A stretch of 64,000 nucleotides of DNA from positions 2,542,001-2,606,000 of the forward strand of contig CP014761.1 in assembly GCA_001647635.1 (NCBI GenBank). The letters are read 5' to 3'. How positions within the stretch are numbered: the stretch's first letter is position 1; each line of letters starts with the position of its first letter. The notes below the pieces were generated by a model that did not search any database, had not been told where the DNA came from, and saw nothing but the letters and a program-made list of their open reading frames with translations. Both the position numbers and the translations under genes were made by a program. This DNA comes from Leifsonia xyli. Lineage in GTDB: Bacteria > Actinomycetota > Actinomycetes > Actinomycetales > Microbacteriaceae. Below are positions 50,779 through 59,327 of the stretch, piece by piece.

Positions 50779-53058
50779 CTAGGGCTTCTTCCCCGGAGGA
50801 TTGCCGCCGTTCCCGTTGCCACCCGCACCAGCCCCGGGCGCGGGCGCGGGCGCCGCCGGGGCGCTGGGCGCGGTGGGTTTCGTCGGCTTCGGCGCAGGCG
50901 GAGCGGTCGTGTACTTGCCGGCCGGCGACGGGAAGGCCGAGCCCCCGTACGCGGCGTTCAGCGCCGTCATGACCCGCTTCGCGATGGCGAACTTGACGTT
51001 GCCGCCGCCGACGCCCTGGAAGCTGACGCTGCGGAGCGCGACGCCGCCCTCGACATTGCCCACCCAGGTAGCCTGGGCGACCTTCGTAGTCGAGGTCACG
51101 AGCCAGTTCTCGACCGAGTTGTCTGTCGTACCCGTCTTGCCGAAGACCGGGATGCCGTCGCCCGGGTTTGCGGAGGCTGCCGTACCGCCGCCGCGGAGCA
51201 CACCCTGGAGGGCGTAGATCGCGGCCGCAGCCACCTGGGGGTCGATCGGCGTGGTCGAGCACTGCGACTTCGGAACGGCGTGCGCGCTGCCGTCGGCGTT
51301 CACGATCTTGTCGATCGCGATCGGGCTGCACGCCACGCCGTTGTTGGCGAGGCCGGCGTACGCGGTCGCCATGGTCAGAGGCGCGATGTAGTTCGTGCCG
51401 AGCACCGACGACGGGTTCGCCCTGTATGGATTGGTCTGCTCGTCGGCCCCGTGCACCAGCAGGTCCTGAGCGCGCTGCTTGATGCCGCAGAGGTCGAGCG
51501 AGGTCGCCATCTTGGCGAAGATCGTGTTGATCGACTGCGCGGTCGCGTTCATGACCGTCGTGGAGGTGACGGACTCGCCTTCATCGTTCGAGACGTTCCA
51601 CGGCGCACCGCCGATGTCGTTGCAGGGGTCGCTCGAGTGGAACGAGGTCTGCGGAAACACATGCTGCGTGCCGTTGACGGACTGGTAGAGCGAGTGCCCC
51701 TCGTTAAGCCACTCGAGCAGGTCGAACACCTTGTACGCCGACCCGGTCTGGAAGCCCTCCGAGGCTCCATAGGCGTAGTCGGTGTTGTAGTTGACCGCCG
51801 TCGTGGACGGAGCCGGGGCCGCGGTGTTGTCGTACGGCCGGTTCTGGACCATAGTCACCACCCGGCCACTGCCGACTTCGACGGAGACGTTGGACGATCC
51901 GACATCGAGGCGGGGATCGGCCGGCGGGATATAGGCGCTGACAGCAGCTTGGGCCTGCGACTGCAGGTCGAGGTTCAGCGTCGTGTAGATCTTGAGGCCG
52001 CCGCGCGTGAGGAAGTTGGAGCGGTCGTCGCCGGTCTTGCCGAAGATCGGGTCCTGCTCGATCACGCGCTCGACGTAGTCGCAGAAGAACGCCGCGTTGT
52101 ACTGCTGGGCCGACATGCAGCCGTTCTGCGACGCGGTGATCTTCGGCTCGACCTTCGTCGCACGCGCGGCGTCGTGCTCCTCCTTGGTGATCTTGCCGTT
52201 GGCGAGCATCCGGTCGAGCACGTAGTTGCGGCGGTCGAGGGTCTCTTTGTACCCGTTGGCCGCGCCGTTCTCCTTACTGTCAGGCTTGTCGATACGCAGG
52301 TTGTCCGGGTTGTTCAGGATGGCGATCAGCGTCGCCGCCTGCTGCAGGTTCACATCCTTCGCTCCGACGCCGAAGTAGTACTCCGCCGCCGACTGCACGC
52401 CGTAGACGCGACCGCCGAACAGGGCGATGTTCAGGTAGCTCTGCAGGATGTCGTTCTTCGAGTACTCCTTCTCGAGCCCGATCGCGTACCGCATCTCTTT
52501 GAGCTTGCGGGACGGGTCGACCTTCGTGGCGTCGTTGTAGCAGGCCTCGTACGCGGTCAGCTGCTTCTTCTGCACCGCATCGGTCGCCGTCGGGTCGGGC
52601 TGCTTGTTCTCACAGCGCTGCACGAGGATGTTCTTGACGTACTGCTGGGTGATGGACGAACCGCCCTGCACCGACTTGTGCAGCGCCGTGAGGACGGCGC
52701 CGCGCAGGGTGCCGGAGACGTCGACGCCGCCGTGCTCGTAGAAGCGCGGATCCTCGGTCGCGACGGCCGCGTCTTTCAGGTTCTGGGAGATGCCGTCCCA
52801 GCCGACCTCGATGCGGTTCTGCGAGTAGAAGGTCGCGATCGGCACCTGCTTCCCGTTGCTCAGCGCGTACATCGTGGAAGCCTGGGCCAGCGGCTCGACC
52901 TTGATGTACTCGGGCAGTCCGTCGAAGACGCTGATGGTGGAGTCGGCCGCCGAGCCGGTCAGCGCGACCGCCGGTGTGACCGCAGCCGCTGCGAGCACGC
53001 CGGCCAGACCGCTCAGCGCGACGAATCCCGCGAGGGCAGGAGCCCATCCCCATCTCAT
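50779..53058 (-). CDS. Bifunctional class A penicillin-binding protein
   Basis: A 759-aa peptidoglycan synthase anchored by an N-terminal membrane segment (residues about 8-33). The GT51 glycosyltransferase domain has EDPRFYEHGGVD and GGSSITQQYVKN. The transpeptidase domain has the active serine in GSAYK, the SIN triad in AQSINTIF, and the KTG box in VFGKTGTTDN. The C-terminal tail of about 50 residues is Pro/Ala/Gly-rich without a PASTA domain. It polymerises and crosslinks peptidoglycan on the outer face of the membrane. ATG at 53058 with GGGAGA upstream. Confidence 0.94.
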   Translation of the reverse strand: MRWGWAPALAGFVALSGLAGVLAAAAVTPAVALTGSAADSTISVFDGLPEYIKVEPLAQASTMYALSNGKQVPIATFYSQNRIEVGWDGISQNLKDAAVATEDPRFYEHGGVDVSGTLRGAVLTALHKSVQGGSSITQQYVKNILVQRCENKQPDPTATDAVQKKQLTAYEACYNDATKVDPSRKLKEMRYAIGLEKEYSKNDILQSYLNIALFGGRVYGVQSAAEYYFGVGAKDVNLQQAATLIAILNNPDNLRIDKPDSKENGAANGYKETLDRRNYVLDRMLANGKITKEEHDAARATKVEPKITASQNGCMSAQQYNAAFFCDYVERVIEQDPIFGKTGDDRSNFLTRGGLKIYTTLNLDLQSQAQAAVSAYIPPADPRLDVGSSNVSVEVGSGRVVTMVQNRPYDNTAAPAPSTTAVNYNTDYAYGASEGFQTGSAYKVFDLLEWLNEGHSLYQSVNGTQHVFPQTSFHSSDPCNDIGGAPWNVSNDEGESVTSTTVMNATAQSINTIFAKMATSLDLCGIKQRAQDLLVHGADEQTNPYRANPSSVLGTNYIAPLTMATAYAGLANNGVACSPIAIDKIVNADGSAHAVPKSQCSTTPIDPQVAAAAIYALQGVLRGGGTAASANPGDGIPVFGKTGTTDNSVENWLVTSTTKVAQATWVGNVEGGVALRSVSFQGVGGGNVKFAIAKRVMTALNAAYGGSAFPSPAGKYTTAPPAPKPTKPTAPSAPAAPAPAPGAGAGGNGNGGNPPGKKP

Positions 53059-53188
53059 GCGTCCAGTTCTCCCTCGTCGAGACCGTTCTTCCGTGGCGGC
53101 AATGATACGCGTCGGTCGTGACGGCTCCGGGAGGTCGACGCTCAGGTTGTGGAGAGAACGAACGCCTCCGGGCCTGTGGACGGTTTCC

Positions 53189-53653
53189 TCAGGAGGTCTC
53201 GCGCAGCTTGTCGCAGAGCTGGGCGAGCGTCTCGAGCTCCTCGGTGGTCAGCCGTCCGCCGACGCGCGCGTTGATCGTCTTCATGTGATCGACCGCGACG
53301 CGGCGGAACATCTCGAACCCCGTGTCGGTCAGGCGGATGACGGTGCCGCGGGCGTCCGACGGCTCCGGCTCCTTCGCGACGAGGCCGCGGGCGACCAGGC
53401 GGTCGACGAGCCTGCTGACGCTGGGCTGGGTGAGGAGCACGTGCTTGTTGAGATCCCGGAGCCGCAGCTCACGGTTCGGCTGCCGCGAGAGGTTGAAGAG
53501 GACGTCGTACTCGTTGAACGAGATGTCCCGCGTCGGGAACTCCGCCGCCAGCGTGCGCATGACGGCGACCTGCGCGCGGAACAGCGACTCCCACGCCGCC
53601 ACCGCGCTGATGCGGGACCGGCCGGGTGAGCTCTGCGTCGCGGTCTCGGCCAT
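53189..53653 (-). CDS. MarR family transcriptional regulator
   Basis: A 154-aa winged-helix regulator: ISFNEYDVLFNLSRQPNREL, recognition helix HVLLTQPSVSRLVDRLVARGL near residues 72-92 and wing SDARGTVIRLT. Its targets are unknown. GGAGAG precedes the ATG at 53653. It is divergent, across 317 bp, from a methyltransferase gene. Confidence 0.92.
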   Translation of the reverse strand: MAETATQSSPGRSRISAVAAWESLFRAQVAVMRTLAAEFPTRDISFNEYDVLFNLSRQPNRELRLRDLNKHVLLTQPSVSRLVDRLVARGLVAKEPEPSDARGTVIRLTDTGFEMFRRVAVDHMKTINARVGGRLTTEELETLAQLCDKLRETS

Positions 53654-53762
53654 GGCTCTCCTCCTCATGCTCGATGCATTCGCATCTTCTCATCATGAGG
53701 GTACGTCGACATCCGTGTCACCACGGGCGCGAGGCGGATGGAGAGGGCCCCGGGCAAAGATC

Positions 53763-53796
53763 GAGGGCCGGTCGCAGAGGCTAGCGACCGGCCCTC
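53763..53796. terminator. 12-bp perfect hairpin in the MarR/methyltransferase gap
   Basis: GAGGGCCGGTCG (53763-53774) pairs with CGACCGGCCCTC (53785-53796). It looks like a terminator, yet both flanking genes point away from it. It may end a short unannotated transcript or act as a structural or regulatory element. The rest of 53654-53970 holds no gene I can support. Confidence 0.4.
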
Positions 53797-53872
53797 TCCC
53801 TTGCACCAAGAGTGTCCTGCAATCACATTCCGCGATGGCTGCCACAGCAAACAACCATTGCTCTTGAACTAT

Positions 53873-53912
53873 ATAACGAAGAGGTAACGGCATCTAGTTA
53901 TCAAGTCGTTAT
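53873..53912. promoter_or_regulatory. 40-bp A+T-rich nested dyad, (R)TAAC half-sites
   Basis: ATAACGA (53873-53879) mirrors TCGTTAT (53906-53912), and GGTAAC (53883-53888) mirrors GTTATC (53897-53902) with one change, around the same centre. This gives four TAAC half-sites in an A+T-rich island about 60 bp before the methyltransferase start. It probably binds a multimeric regulator. Confidence 0.5.
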
Positions 53913-53970
53913 TTTTTCTGCGAATCTTCTCTGTCCTGCCAAGCGGTCCGCTGAGAGGTACCCTCATCGC

Positions 53971-54771
53971 GTGAGCGAGGACTCCGCGGCCTTCCGGGGC
54001 GACATCCCGGCGCACTACGACTCGAACCTCGGGCCGGTGCTGTTCGAGCACTATGCCGACGTGCTCGGGCGCGCGGTGGCCGAGACCGAGCCGGGCCGAA
54101 TCCTCGAGACCGCCGCCGGCACCGGCATCTCTTCTGCCGCGATCGCGCGCTACAGCCCGCGGGCGGAGCTCGTCCTCACCGACCTCAACGAGGCGATGCT
54201 CCACCTCGCGCACAAGAAAGTGCCCGCGTCGACCCGCATCGACGTCGCCGACGCCCAGCACCTGCACTTCCATGACGGCAGCTTCGACGTGGTCGCGTGC
54301 CAGTTCGGCGTGATGTTCCTGCCTGACCTGGGCGCGGGTCTTCGTGAAGCCCGTCGCGTGCTCGCGCCGGGCGGCGTCTTCCACTTCTCGGTGTGGGACA
54401 GCCATGCGAAGAACCGGTTCGCCGCCATCACCCACCGCCTGATCGTCGAGACGTTCCCCGACGATCCGCCGGCGTTCTACCAGGTTCCATTCGGGCTGAG
54501 CGATGTGGGCTACCTGCGCGACGCCGCCCAGGCGGCGGGGTTCGGCCGCATCCGGGTGGATGTGCTGCCGCACCGGTCGAGGGTCGTCTCCTGGTCGGTC
54601 TTCGCGGATGGCCTGCTGCTGGGCAACCCGGTGGCGGACCAGCTGCGCCGGCGCGGGGCCGACCTGCAGGCGCTCATCCGCGAGCTCGCGCGCCGCCTCG
54701 AGGTGGAGTACGGACCGTCGCCCGCGGACATCCCGCTGCAGACCCTCTTCTACCGCGCCTATCCGGCGTGA
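53971..54771 (+). CDS. Class I SAM-dependent methyltransferase
   Basis: A 266-aa methyltransferase of the UbiE-like type. The SAM-binding motif I is ILETAAGTGISSAAI near residue 39, the acidic residue ELVLTDLNEAML follows, and later come FDVVACQFGVMFLPD and REARRVLAPGGVFHFSVWD. The substrate is unknown. GTG at 53971 is chosen because the frame upstream is A+T-rich non-coding DNA; GAGAGG lies about 12 nt before it. The 40-bp dyad upstream may control it. Confidence 0.88.
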   Translation: MSEDSAAFRGDIPAHYDSNLGPVLFEHYADVLGRAVAETEPGRILETAAGTGISSAAIARYSPRAELVLTDLNEAMLHLAHKKVPASTRIDVADAQHLHFHDGSFDVVACQFGVMFLPDLGAGLREARRVLAPGGVFHFSVWDSHAKNRFAAITHRLIVETFPDDPPAFYQVPFGLSDVGYLRDAAQAAGFGRIRVDVLPHRSRVVSWSVFADGLLLGNPVADQLRRRGADLQALIRELARRLEVEYGPSPADIPLQTLFYRAYPA

Positions 54772-54774
54772 CGC

Positions 54775-54814
54775 TGGACAAGATCACTCGAAAGCGAATA
54801 CTCTACTCAGAGTA
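54775..54814 (+). promoter_or_regulatory. padR promoter with TACTCT-N4-AGAGTA operator
   Basis: TGGACA (54775-54780), 18 nt, then TACTCT (54799-54804) form a plausible promoter. TACTCTACTCAGAGTA (54799-54814) is a perfect 6+4+6 inverted repeat overlapping the -10 element. The site suits autorepression by PadR. Confidence 0.65.
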
Positions 54815-54837
54815 ATTGATCTCGAGTGGAGGTGACC

Positions 54838-55512
54838 ATGCCCAAGCGCGCCGTATCCAACCCGCTGGCCCTGGCCGTGCTCGCCTGCCTCTGGGAGCGC
54901 CCGATGTACCCGTACGAGATGACGACGACCATGCGCGAGCGGGGCAAGGAGGACAGCATCCGCCTCAACTTCGGCTCCCTCTACGCGGTCATCAAGTCGC
55001 TCGAGAAGCACGGCTTCATCGAGGTCGCGCAGACCGAGCGCGAGGGCAACCGGCCCGAGCGGGTCGTGTACGCGATCACCGACGCCGGGCGCGTCGAGGC
55101 GGAGGAGTGGCTCCGCGAGCTCATCGAGGTGCCGGTGAAGGAGTACCCGGCGATCGAAACCGGCCTGTCGCTCCTGCCGATGCTGCCGCCGCAGGTCGCC
55201 GCCGACCTGCTCGAGAGCCGGCGCGACCGGATCGACGAAGACCTCGCCGCACGGCGCACGCTGCACGAACAGGCCCAGGGGCTTCCGGAACTGTTCATGA
55301 TCGAGTCCGACTACCGCGTCGCGATCCTGGAGGCCGAGCGCACGTTCGTCGCCGATCTGGCCGCGCGCATCCGCGACCGCTCGATCGGCGGCTTCGACGG
55401 CTGGGAGGAGCTGCACCGGCTGCTCGCCGAAGGCGTCGGGATGGAGGAGCTGACCGAGCGCATCGCCGTCGGCTTCTTCGGGGAGGAGGCGGCCGCCCTG
55501 TACCGCGCGTAG
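54838..55512 (+). CDS. PadR family transcriptional regulator
   Basis: A 224-aa regulator with an N-terminal PadR winged helix (LALAVLACLWERPMYPYEMT, then SLYAVIKSLEKHGFIEV) and a long helical C-terminal dimerisation half of the Vir-like type. ATG at 54838 is chosen for its GGAGGTGA site. It precedes a DrrAB-like exporter, and regulation of that pump by PadR is a common arrangement. A hairpin lies between them. Confidence 0.92.
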   Translation: MPKRAVSNPLALAVLACLWERPMYPYEMTTTMRERGKEDSIRLNFGSLYAVIKSLEKHGFIEVAQTEREGNRPERVVYAITDAGRVEAEEWLRELIEVPVKEYPAIETGLSLLPMLPPQVAADLLESRRDRIDEDLAARRTLHEQAQGLPELFMIESDYRVAILEAERTFVADLAARIRDRSIGGFDGWEELHRLLAEGVGMEELTERIAVGFFGEEAAALYRA

Positions 55513-55519
55513 ACAGAAC

Positions 55520-55551
55520 GATGGCCGGAGAGCGGCAACTCTCCGGCCATC
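55520..55551 (+). terminator. 13-bp perfect hairpin between padR and exporter genes
   Basis: GATGGCCGGAGAG (55520-55532) pairs exactly with 55539-55551 around CGGCAA, 7 bp after the padR stop. There is no T tract. It is a terminator or partial attenuator before the exporter genes. Confidence 0.6.
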
Positions 55552-55658
55552 CACACCTTCAGTCGTTCCATCCGGAACCTGCGTCAACAGTCACCGAGGG
55601 CTCCTTCCAGGATATCCCGTTGCGGTGGCTGACCATCAGATCAGAGAGGAAAGCCACC

Positions 55659-56672
55659 ATGGCATCCGCAACCGGGCCGGCGCTCGCCGCCGCCCACCTC
55701 GTGAAGACCTACAGCGGCGGGAGGGGCAAGCCCGCCGTCCGCGCGCTCGACGACCTCGGCTTCGAGGTCGAGACCGGGACGGTGTTCGGCCTGCTCGGCC
55801 CGAACGGCGCCGGCAAGTCGACCACGATGAAGATCCTGTCGACCCTCGCCCGGCCCGACTCCGGGTCGGCATCCGTGGCCGGGATCGACGTCATCCGCCA
55901 TCCCGCCCGCGTGCGCCGGGCCATCGGGTACGTCGCCCAGAAGCCGGTCTCCGACCCGTCCGACACCGGGGTCGAGAACCTCGTGCTGGCCGGGCGGCTG
56001 CAAGGCATGTCCGGTCGGGAGGCGGCGGCGCGCGCCCGCGAGCTGCTCGACCGCTTCGGCCTCACCGACCACGCCCGGCGGCAGGTGAAGACCTATTCCG
56101 GCGGCATGGCCCGCAAGCTGGATGTGGCGATCGGCCTCATGCACCGGCCGCAGGTGCTCTTCCTCGACGAGCCGACCACCGGTCTCGACCCGGAGGCGCG
56201 CGCGGAGCTCTGGCTGGAGCTCGAGCGGATGACGGCGGCCGAGAACCTGACCGTGCTGCTGACCACGCACTACCTGGACGAGGCTGACCGCCTCGCCGAC
56301 CGGCTCGCGATCGTCGACCACGGCCGCATCGTCGCCGGCGGCACGCCGGAGGAGCTGAAGAACGGCCTCCGCGGCGACGCCATCGTCGTCGAGCTGGCCG
56401 GGGACGCCGATCCACTCGCCGGGCTCTCGGCCCTGGAACGGGTGGATGCGCTGCGCGAGGTGGGCGGCGACGGCCGCACCCTGCGCGCCCGAGCGGACGT
56501 GGGCGCATCCACCCTCCCGCTCGCCCTCGCGGCGCTCGAGGCTGCCGGCGTCGCGGTCGCCTCCGCCACGGTCGCCCGGCCGAGCCTGGACGACGTCTAC
56601 CTGCGGCACACCGGCCGCACCTTCACGCGGGCGCAGGAGTCCGCCGAGTTCGTCCTGGAGGATGCATCATGA
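55659..56672 (+). CDS. DrrA-type ABC exporter ATP-binding protein
   Basis: A 337-aa ATPase of the daunorubicin-resistance group: Walker A LLGPNGAGKSTTMKIL, signature TYSGGMARKLDVAIGL, Walker B VLFLDEPTTGLDPEAR and switch His in LLTTHYLDEADRL. A C-terminal extension of about 85 residues ends with ARPSLDDVYLRHTGRTF, typical of DrrA. It powers the permease that follows. The start at 55659 has GAGAGGAAA upstream. Confidence 0.93.
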   Translation: MASATGPALAAAHLVKTYSGGRGKPAVRALDDLGFEVETGTVFGLLGPNGAGKSTTMKILSTLARPDSGSASVAGIDVIRHPARVRRAIGYVAQKPVSDPSDTGVENLVLAGRLQGMSGREAAARARELLDRFGLTDHARRQVKTYSGGMARKLDVAIGLMHRPQVLFLDEPTTGLDPEARAELWLELERMTAAENLTVLLTTHYLDEADRLADRLAIVDHGRIVAGGTPEELKNGLRGDAIVVELAGDADPLAGLSALERVDALREVGGDGRTLRARADVGASTLPLALAALEAAGVAVASATVARPSLDDVYLRHTGRTFTRAQESAEFVLEDAS

Positions 56673-57493
56673 CCGCCGCAACGCTCGCCCCGTCCCGTCC
56701 GCTCCGCCGGACCGGGCCCACCTTCGTCACCCACACCCTGCTGCTGACCGGGCGTCAGCTGCGGGCGGCATGGCGGATGCCGGCGTTCCTCGTCATGAAC
56801 CTGGTGCAGCCGGTGATCTGGCTGCTGCTGTTCGGGCAGCTGTTCAAGTCGGTCATCGAGATCCCCGGCTTCGGGGTCGGGCAGAGCTACCTCGAGTACC
56901 TGACTCCGGGGGTCGTCATGATGCTCGCGCTGTTCGGGAGCGCGTGGTCGGGGACCGTCTACATCCAGGACATGGACCGCGGCGTGATGGATCGGTTCCT
57001 CACCTCGCCGACCAATCGCGCGGCGATGATCGTGTCGACGCTGGTGTACCAGTCCATCCTCGCGGTCGCCCAGTCGCTCGTGGTGGTCGGGATCGCGTTC
57101 TGGGCGGGCGCGCGCTTCGAGGGCGGGGTGGTCGGCATCCTCCTGCTCCTTCTCGGAGTGGTGCTGCTGACCGCGGTGTTCTGCTCGCTGTCGAACGCGG
57201 TCGCGCTGCTGGCCCGCGAGCAGACCGCGCTCATCGGAATCTCGCAGCTGATCACGCTGCCGCTGATGTTCCTCAGCTCGGCGATCATGAACACGAAGCT
57301 GTCGCCGGAGTGGGTGCAGAACGTCGCCGCGTACAACCCGTTCGAGTGGGCCGTGATCGTGGGCCGCCAGGCGCTGAGCGCCCATCCCGACTGGTCCGAC
57401 CTCTGGTTCCACGCCGGGCTGCTGGTTGCGCTTGCGGTCGTGATGGCAGCGTGGGCCACCTCGGCCTTCCGCACCTACCAGCGCACCGCCTGA
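56669..57493 (+). CDS. DrrB-type ABC-2 permease
   Basis: A 274-aa ABC-2 family membrane subunit with six membrane segments. TGRQLRAAWRMPAFLVMNLV is at the N-terminus and the family signature around YNPFEWAVIVGRQAL lies near residue 222. The ATG overlaps the ATPase stop by four bases. With the ATPase it forms an efflux pump for drug-like or lipid compounds, probably under PadR control. Confidence 0.93.
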   Translation: MTAATLAPSRPLRRTGPTFVTHTLLLTGRQLRAAWRMPAFLVMNLVQPVIWLLLFGQLFKSVIEIPGFGVGQSYLEYLTPGVVMMLALFGSAWSGTVYIQDMDRGVMDRFLTSPTNRAAMIVSTLVYQSILAVAQSLVVVGIAFWAGARFEGGVVGILLLLLGVVLLTAVFCSLSNAVALLAREQTALIGISQLITLPLMFLSSAIMNTKLSPEWVQNVAAYNPFEWAVIVGRQALSAHPDWSDLWFHAGLLVALAVVMAAWATSAFRTYQRTA

Positions 57494-57518
57494 TACCGGG
57501 CGGGCGCCGCCTCCCCCG

Positions 57519-58274
57519 TCAGAAGAGGTCGGGGGAGGGGGCGCTGGCGTAGCGGATGGAGACGTCGGCGTGGCGGTCGAAGCGGTAGCCGACACCGCGG
57601 ACCGTGCGCACGATGTCCTCGTAGCGGGCCAGCTTGGAGCGCAGGCGGCGTACGTGGACGTCGATGGTGCGCTCGTTCGGCACCTCGTCCTCGTCGGCGT
57701 CGCTCCACAGCGAGCTGATCAGCTCGGAGCGCTCGATCGTCCGGCCCTCGCGCAGCACCAGGTACTGGAGGAGCTCGAACTCCTTGTACGTCAGCGCGAC
57801 GGTCTGGTTGTCGAGCACCAGGCGCTTGCGCGAGATGTCGACGACGACACCGGAGGCGGCGCGGTCCTCGTCCTCGTCGACCGTGACGGCCTGGCGGTGC
57901 TTGGCGACCGCCGACGGGTCCTGCAGGGCGAGGCGGACCACATCCACGTCGCGTCCGCCGGCGCCGGCCGGGGCCAGAGCGACCGCGGCGTACGTCTCGG
58001 CGGAGGGGGCGATCTCGGCGGTCAGGCGCTTCAGCGCCTCCACGATGCGGCCGAGGTCGGTGCCGTCTGCGAGGGCCTTCGCCTCGTCGATGCCGACGTA
58101 GAGCACGAAGCCGCGGGCCTCGGTGCCCTCCGGGACGGCGCGGATGCGCGGAGCGGAGTCGGTGGGGGCCGGTGCGTTGGCGGCCGGCGCGGCGGCGGGG
58201 GCCGGACGGACCGGGGAGACCGGCGAGACGGTGGCGGTGCGGGCGTAGGTGGTGTCGATGGTGGCCAGAGACAT
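57519..58274 (-). CDS. Winged-helix (OmpR/PhoB C-terminal type) regulator without receiver domain
   Basis: A 251-aa protein. A Pro/Ala-rich head of about 45 residues is followed by a domain of about 75 residues (GFVLYVGIDEAKALADGTD...) that lacks the phospho-acceptor pattern of a receiver. The C-terminal Trans_reg_C winged helix follows: VALTYKEFELLQYLVLREGR, NERTIDVHVRRLRSKLA and VRTVRGVGYRFD. It is thus not a normal two-component partner. ATG at 58274 has AAGGA 10 nt upstream. The transcript probably starts at 58595 and carries a short Cys-rich ORF and a hairpin before this gene. Confidence 0.9.
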   Translation of the reverse strand: MSLATIDTTYARTATVSPVSPVRPAPAAAPAANAPAPTDSAPRIRAVPEGTEARGFVLYVGIDEAKALADGTDLGRIVEALKRLTAEIAPSAETYAAVALAPAGAGGRDVDVVRLALQDPSAVAKHRQAVTVDEDEDRAASGVVVDISRKRLVLDNQTVALTYKEFELLQYLVLREGRTIERSELISSLWSDADEDEVPNERTIDVHVRRLRSKLARYEDIVRTVRGVGYRFDRHADVSIRYASAPSPDLF

Positions 58275-58431
58275 GGGGATCAAGTCCTTCGATGATGATG
58301 TTCCGCGTCCCGGTGTGCGACGATGCTCCGCCGATGCGACGGAGGTGCGGGGACTCGCGGGGAGTGTCGTGTTGTGCCCTGTCAGAGAGGGCTGATGCGC
58401 GGGAGCCTGGTTGCGGCGATCCCGGGGAGCG

Positions 58432-58479
58432 TTCGCCAGGTCACGACCGGATCGGGTCGGAGGGCGGCTGCTCGGCGAA
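58432..58479 (-). promoter_or_regulatory. Nested hairpin after the uORF, attenuator candidate
   Basis: On the minus strand TTCGCC/GGCGAA (58474-58479 with 58432-58437) encloses CGACC/GGTCG (58455-58459 with 58444-58448). It begins 12 nt after the uORF stop, where a stalled or released ribosome could change its folding. There is no T tract. Confidence 0.4.
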
Positions 58480-58490
58480 TGGTCGTCAGA

Positions 58491-58595
58491 TCAGCGGCAC
58501 ATTCGGCAACACATGACTGCGTCGCGGCCGGCCATCATCATGCCGGCATTCCCAAGGGCCTCGAAGGAGGTCAGGGTACGCGCGTTGTCAGTCAT
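58491..58595 (-). CDS. Leaderless Cys-rich short ORF (34 aa) upstream of the winged-helix regulator
   Basis: It is too short for routine calling. From ATG 58595 the translation starts MTDNARTLTSFEALGNAG and ends VMCCRMCR before TGA, with three cysteines in the last six residues. A good promoter (TTGACA, 18 nt, TTTACT) places the transcription start on this ATG, and there is no Shine-Dalgarno, so it would be translated from a leaderless mRNA. Leaderless ORFs with clustered Cys codons act as cysteine-responsive attenuators in mycobacteria. Here one precedes a regulator gene by about 217 bp, with a hairpin between. The regulatory role is inferred. The rest of 58275-58656 holds no other gene. Confidence 0.6.
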   Translation of the reverse strand: MTDNARTLTSFEALGNAGMMMAGRDAVMCCRMCR

Positions 58596-58602
58596 GCAGG
58601 AA

Positions 58603-58632
58603 AGTAAAACCGATCATGACTCGACGTGTCAA
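58603..58632 (-). promoter_or_regulatory. Promoter of uORF/winged-helix transcript
   Basis: On the minus strand TTGACA (58632-58627), an 18-nt spacer and TTTACT (58608-58603) are followed 7 nt later by the uORF ATG. A TTACGTAA palindrome at 58637-58644 lies just upstream of the -35 element and may bind a regulator. Confidence 0.7.
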
Positions 58633-58656
58633 ATGGTTACGTAATATTGCGGGCCG

Positions 58657-59289
58657 CTACACGGTGCCGTAGAGGCGGTCGCCGGCGTCGCCGAGACCCG
58701 GCACGATGTAGCCGTTCTCGTTGAGCCGCTCGTCCAGCGAGCCGAGAACGATGGTCACGTTGCGGCCCTCGGTCGCCTTCTCCAGCGCCTCCAGGCCCTC
58801 GGGGGCGGCGAGCAGGCAGATAGCGGTCACATCCACCGCGTTGCGCTGGAACAGGAAGTCGATGGCCGCCCCGAGCGAACCGCCGGTGGCGAGCATCGGG
58901 TCGAGCACGAAGCACTGCCGGTCGGAGAGGTCCATCGGCAGGCGCTCGGCGTACGTCGTCGGCTCCAGCGTCTCCTCGTTGCGCACCATGCCGAGGAACC
59001 CGACCTCGGCGGTCGGCATCAGCCGCACCATCCCCTCGAGCATGCCGAGCCCGGCGCGCAGGATGGGGACCACCAGCGGACGCGGCTCGCTCAGCGCGAC
59101 GCCGGTCGTCTTCGTGACGGGAGTCTGGATCTCGACCGGCTCGACGCGCACACCGCGCGTGGCCTCGTAGGCGAGCAGGGTCACGAGCTCTTCCGTGAGC
59201 TGGCGGAACACCGGCGACGGGGTCGACGCGTCGCGGAGCACCGTCAGCTTGTGGGTGATGAGGGGGTGGTCCGCAACGTGCACTCGCAT
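58657..59289 (-). CDS. upp: Uracil phosphoribosyltransferase
   Basis: A 210-aa salvage enzyme that joins uracil to PRPP to form UMP in the cytoplasm. The PRPP-binding motif [20 protein letters not shown] is near residues 128-147. [14 protein letters not shown] (about 75-88) and the uracil-binding ending [20 protein letters not shown] are present. Length and start match the family. It is divergent from tadA with only 38 bp between the starts. Confidence 0.97.
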   Translation of the reverse strand: MRVHVADHPLITHKLTVLRDASTPSPVFRQLTEELVTLLAYEATRGVRVEPVEIQTPVTKTTGVALSEPRPLVVPILRAGLGMLEGMVRLMPTAEVGFLGMVRNEETLEPTTYAERLPMDLSDRQCFVLDPMLATGGSLGAAIDFLFQRNAVDVTAICLLAAPEGLEALEKATEGRNVTIVLGSLDERLNENGYIVPGLGDAGDRLYGTV

Positions 59290-59327
59290 AGGCTCAAGGC
59301 TAGCCGAAACATCCCGGAGGAGCCCCC

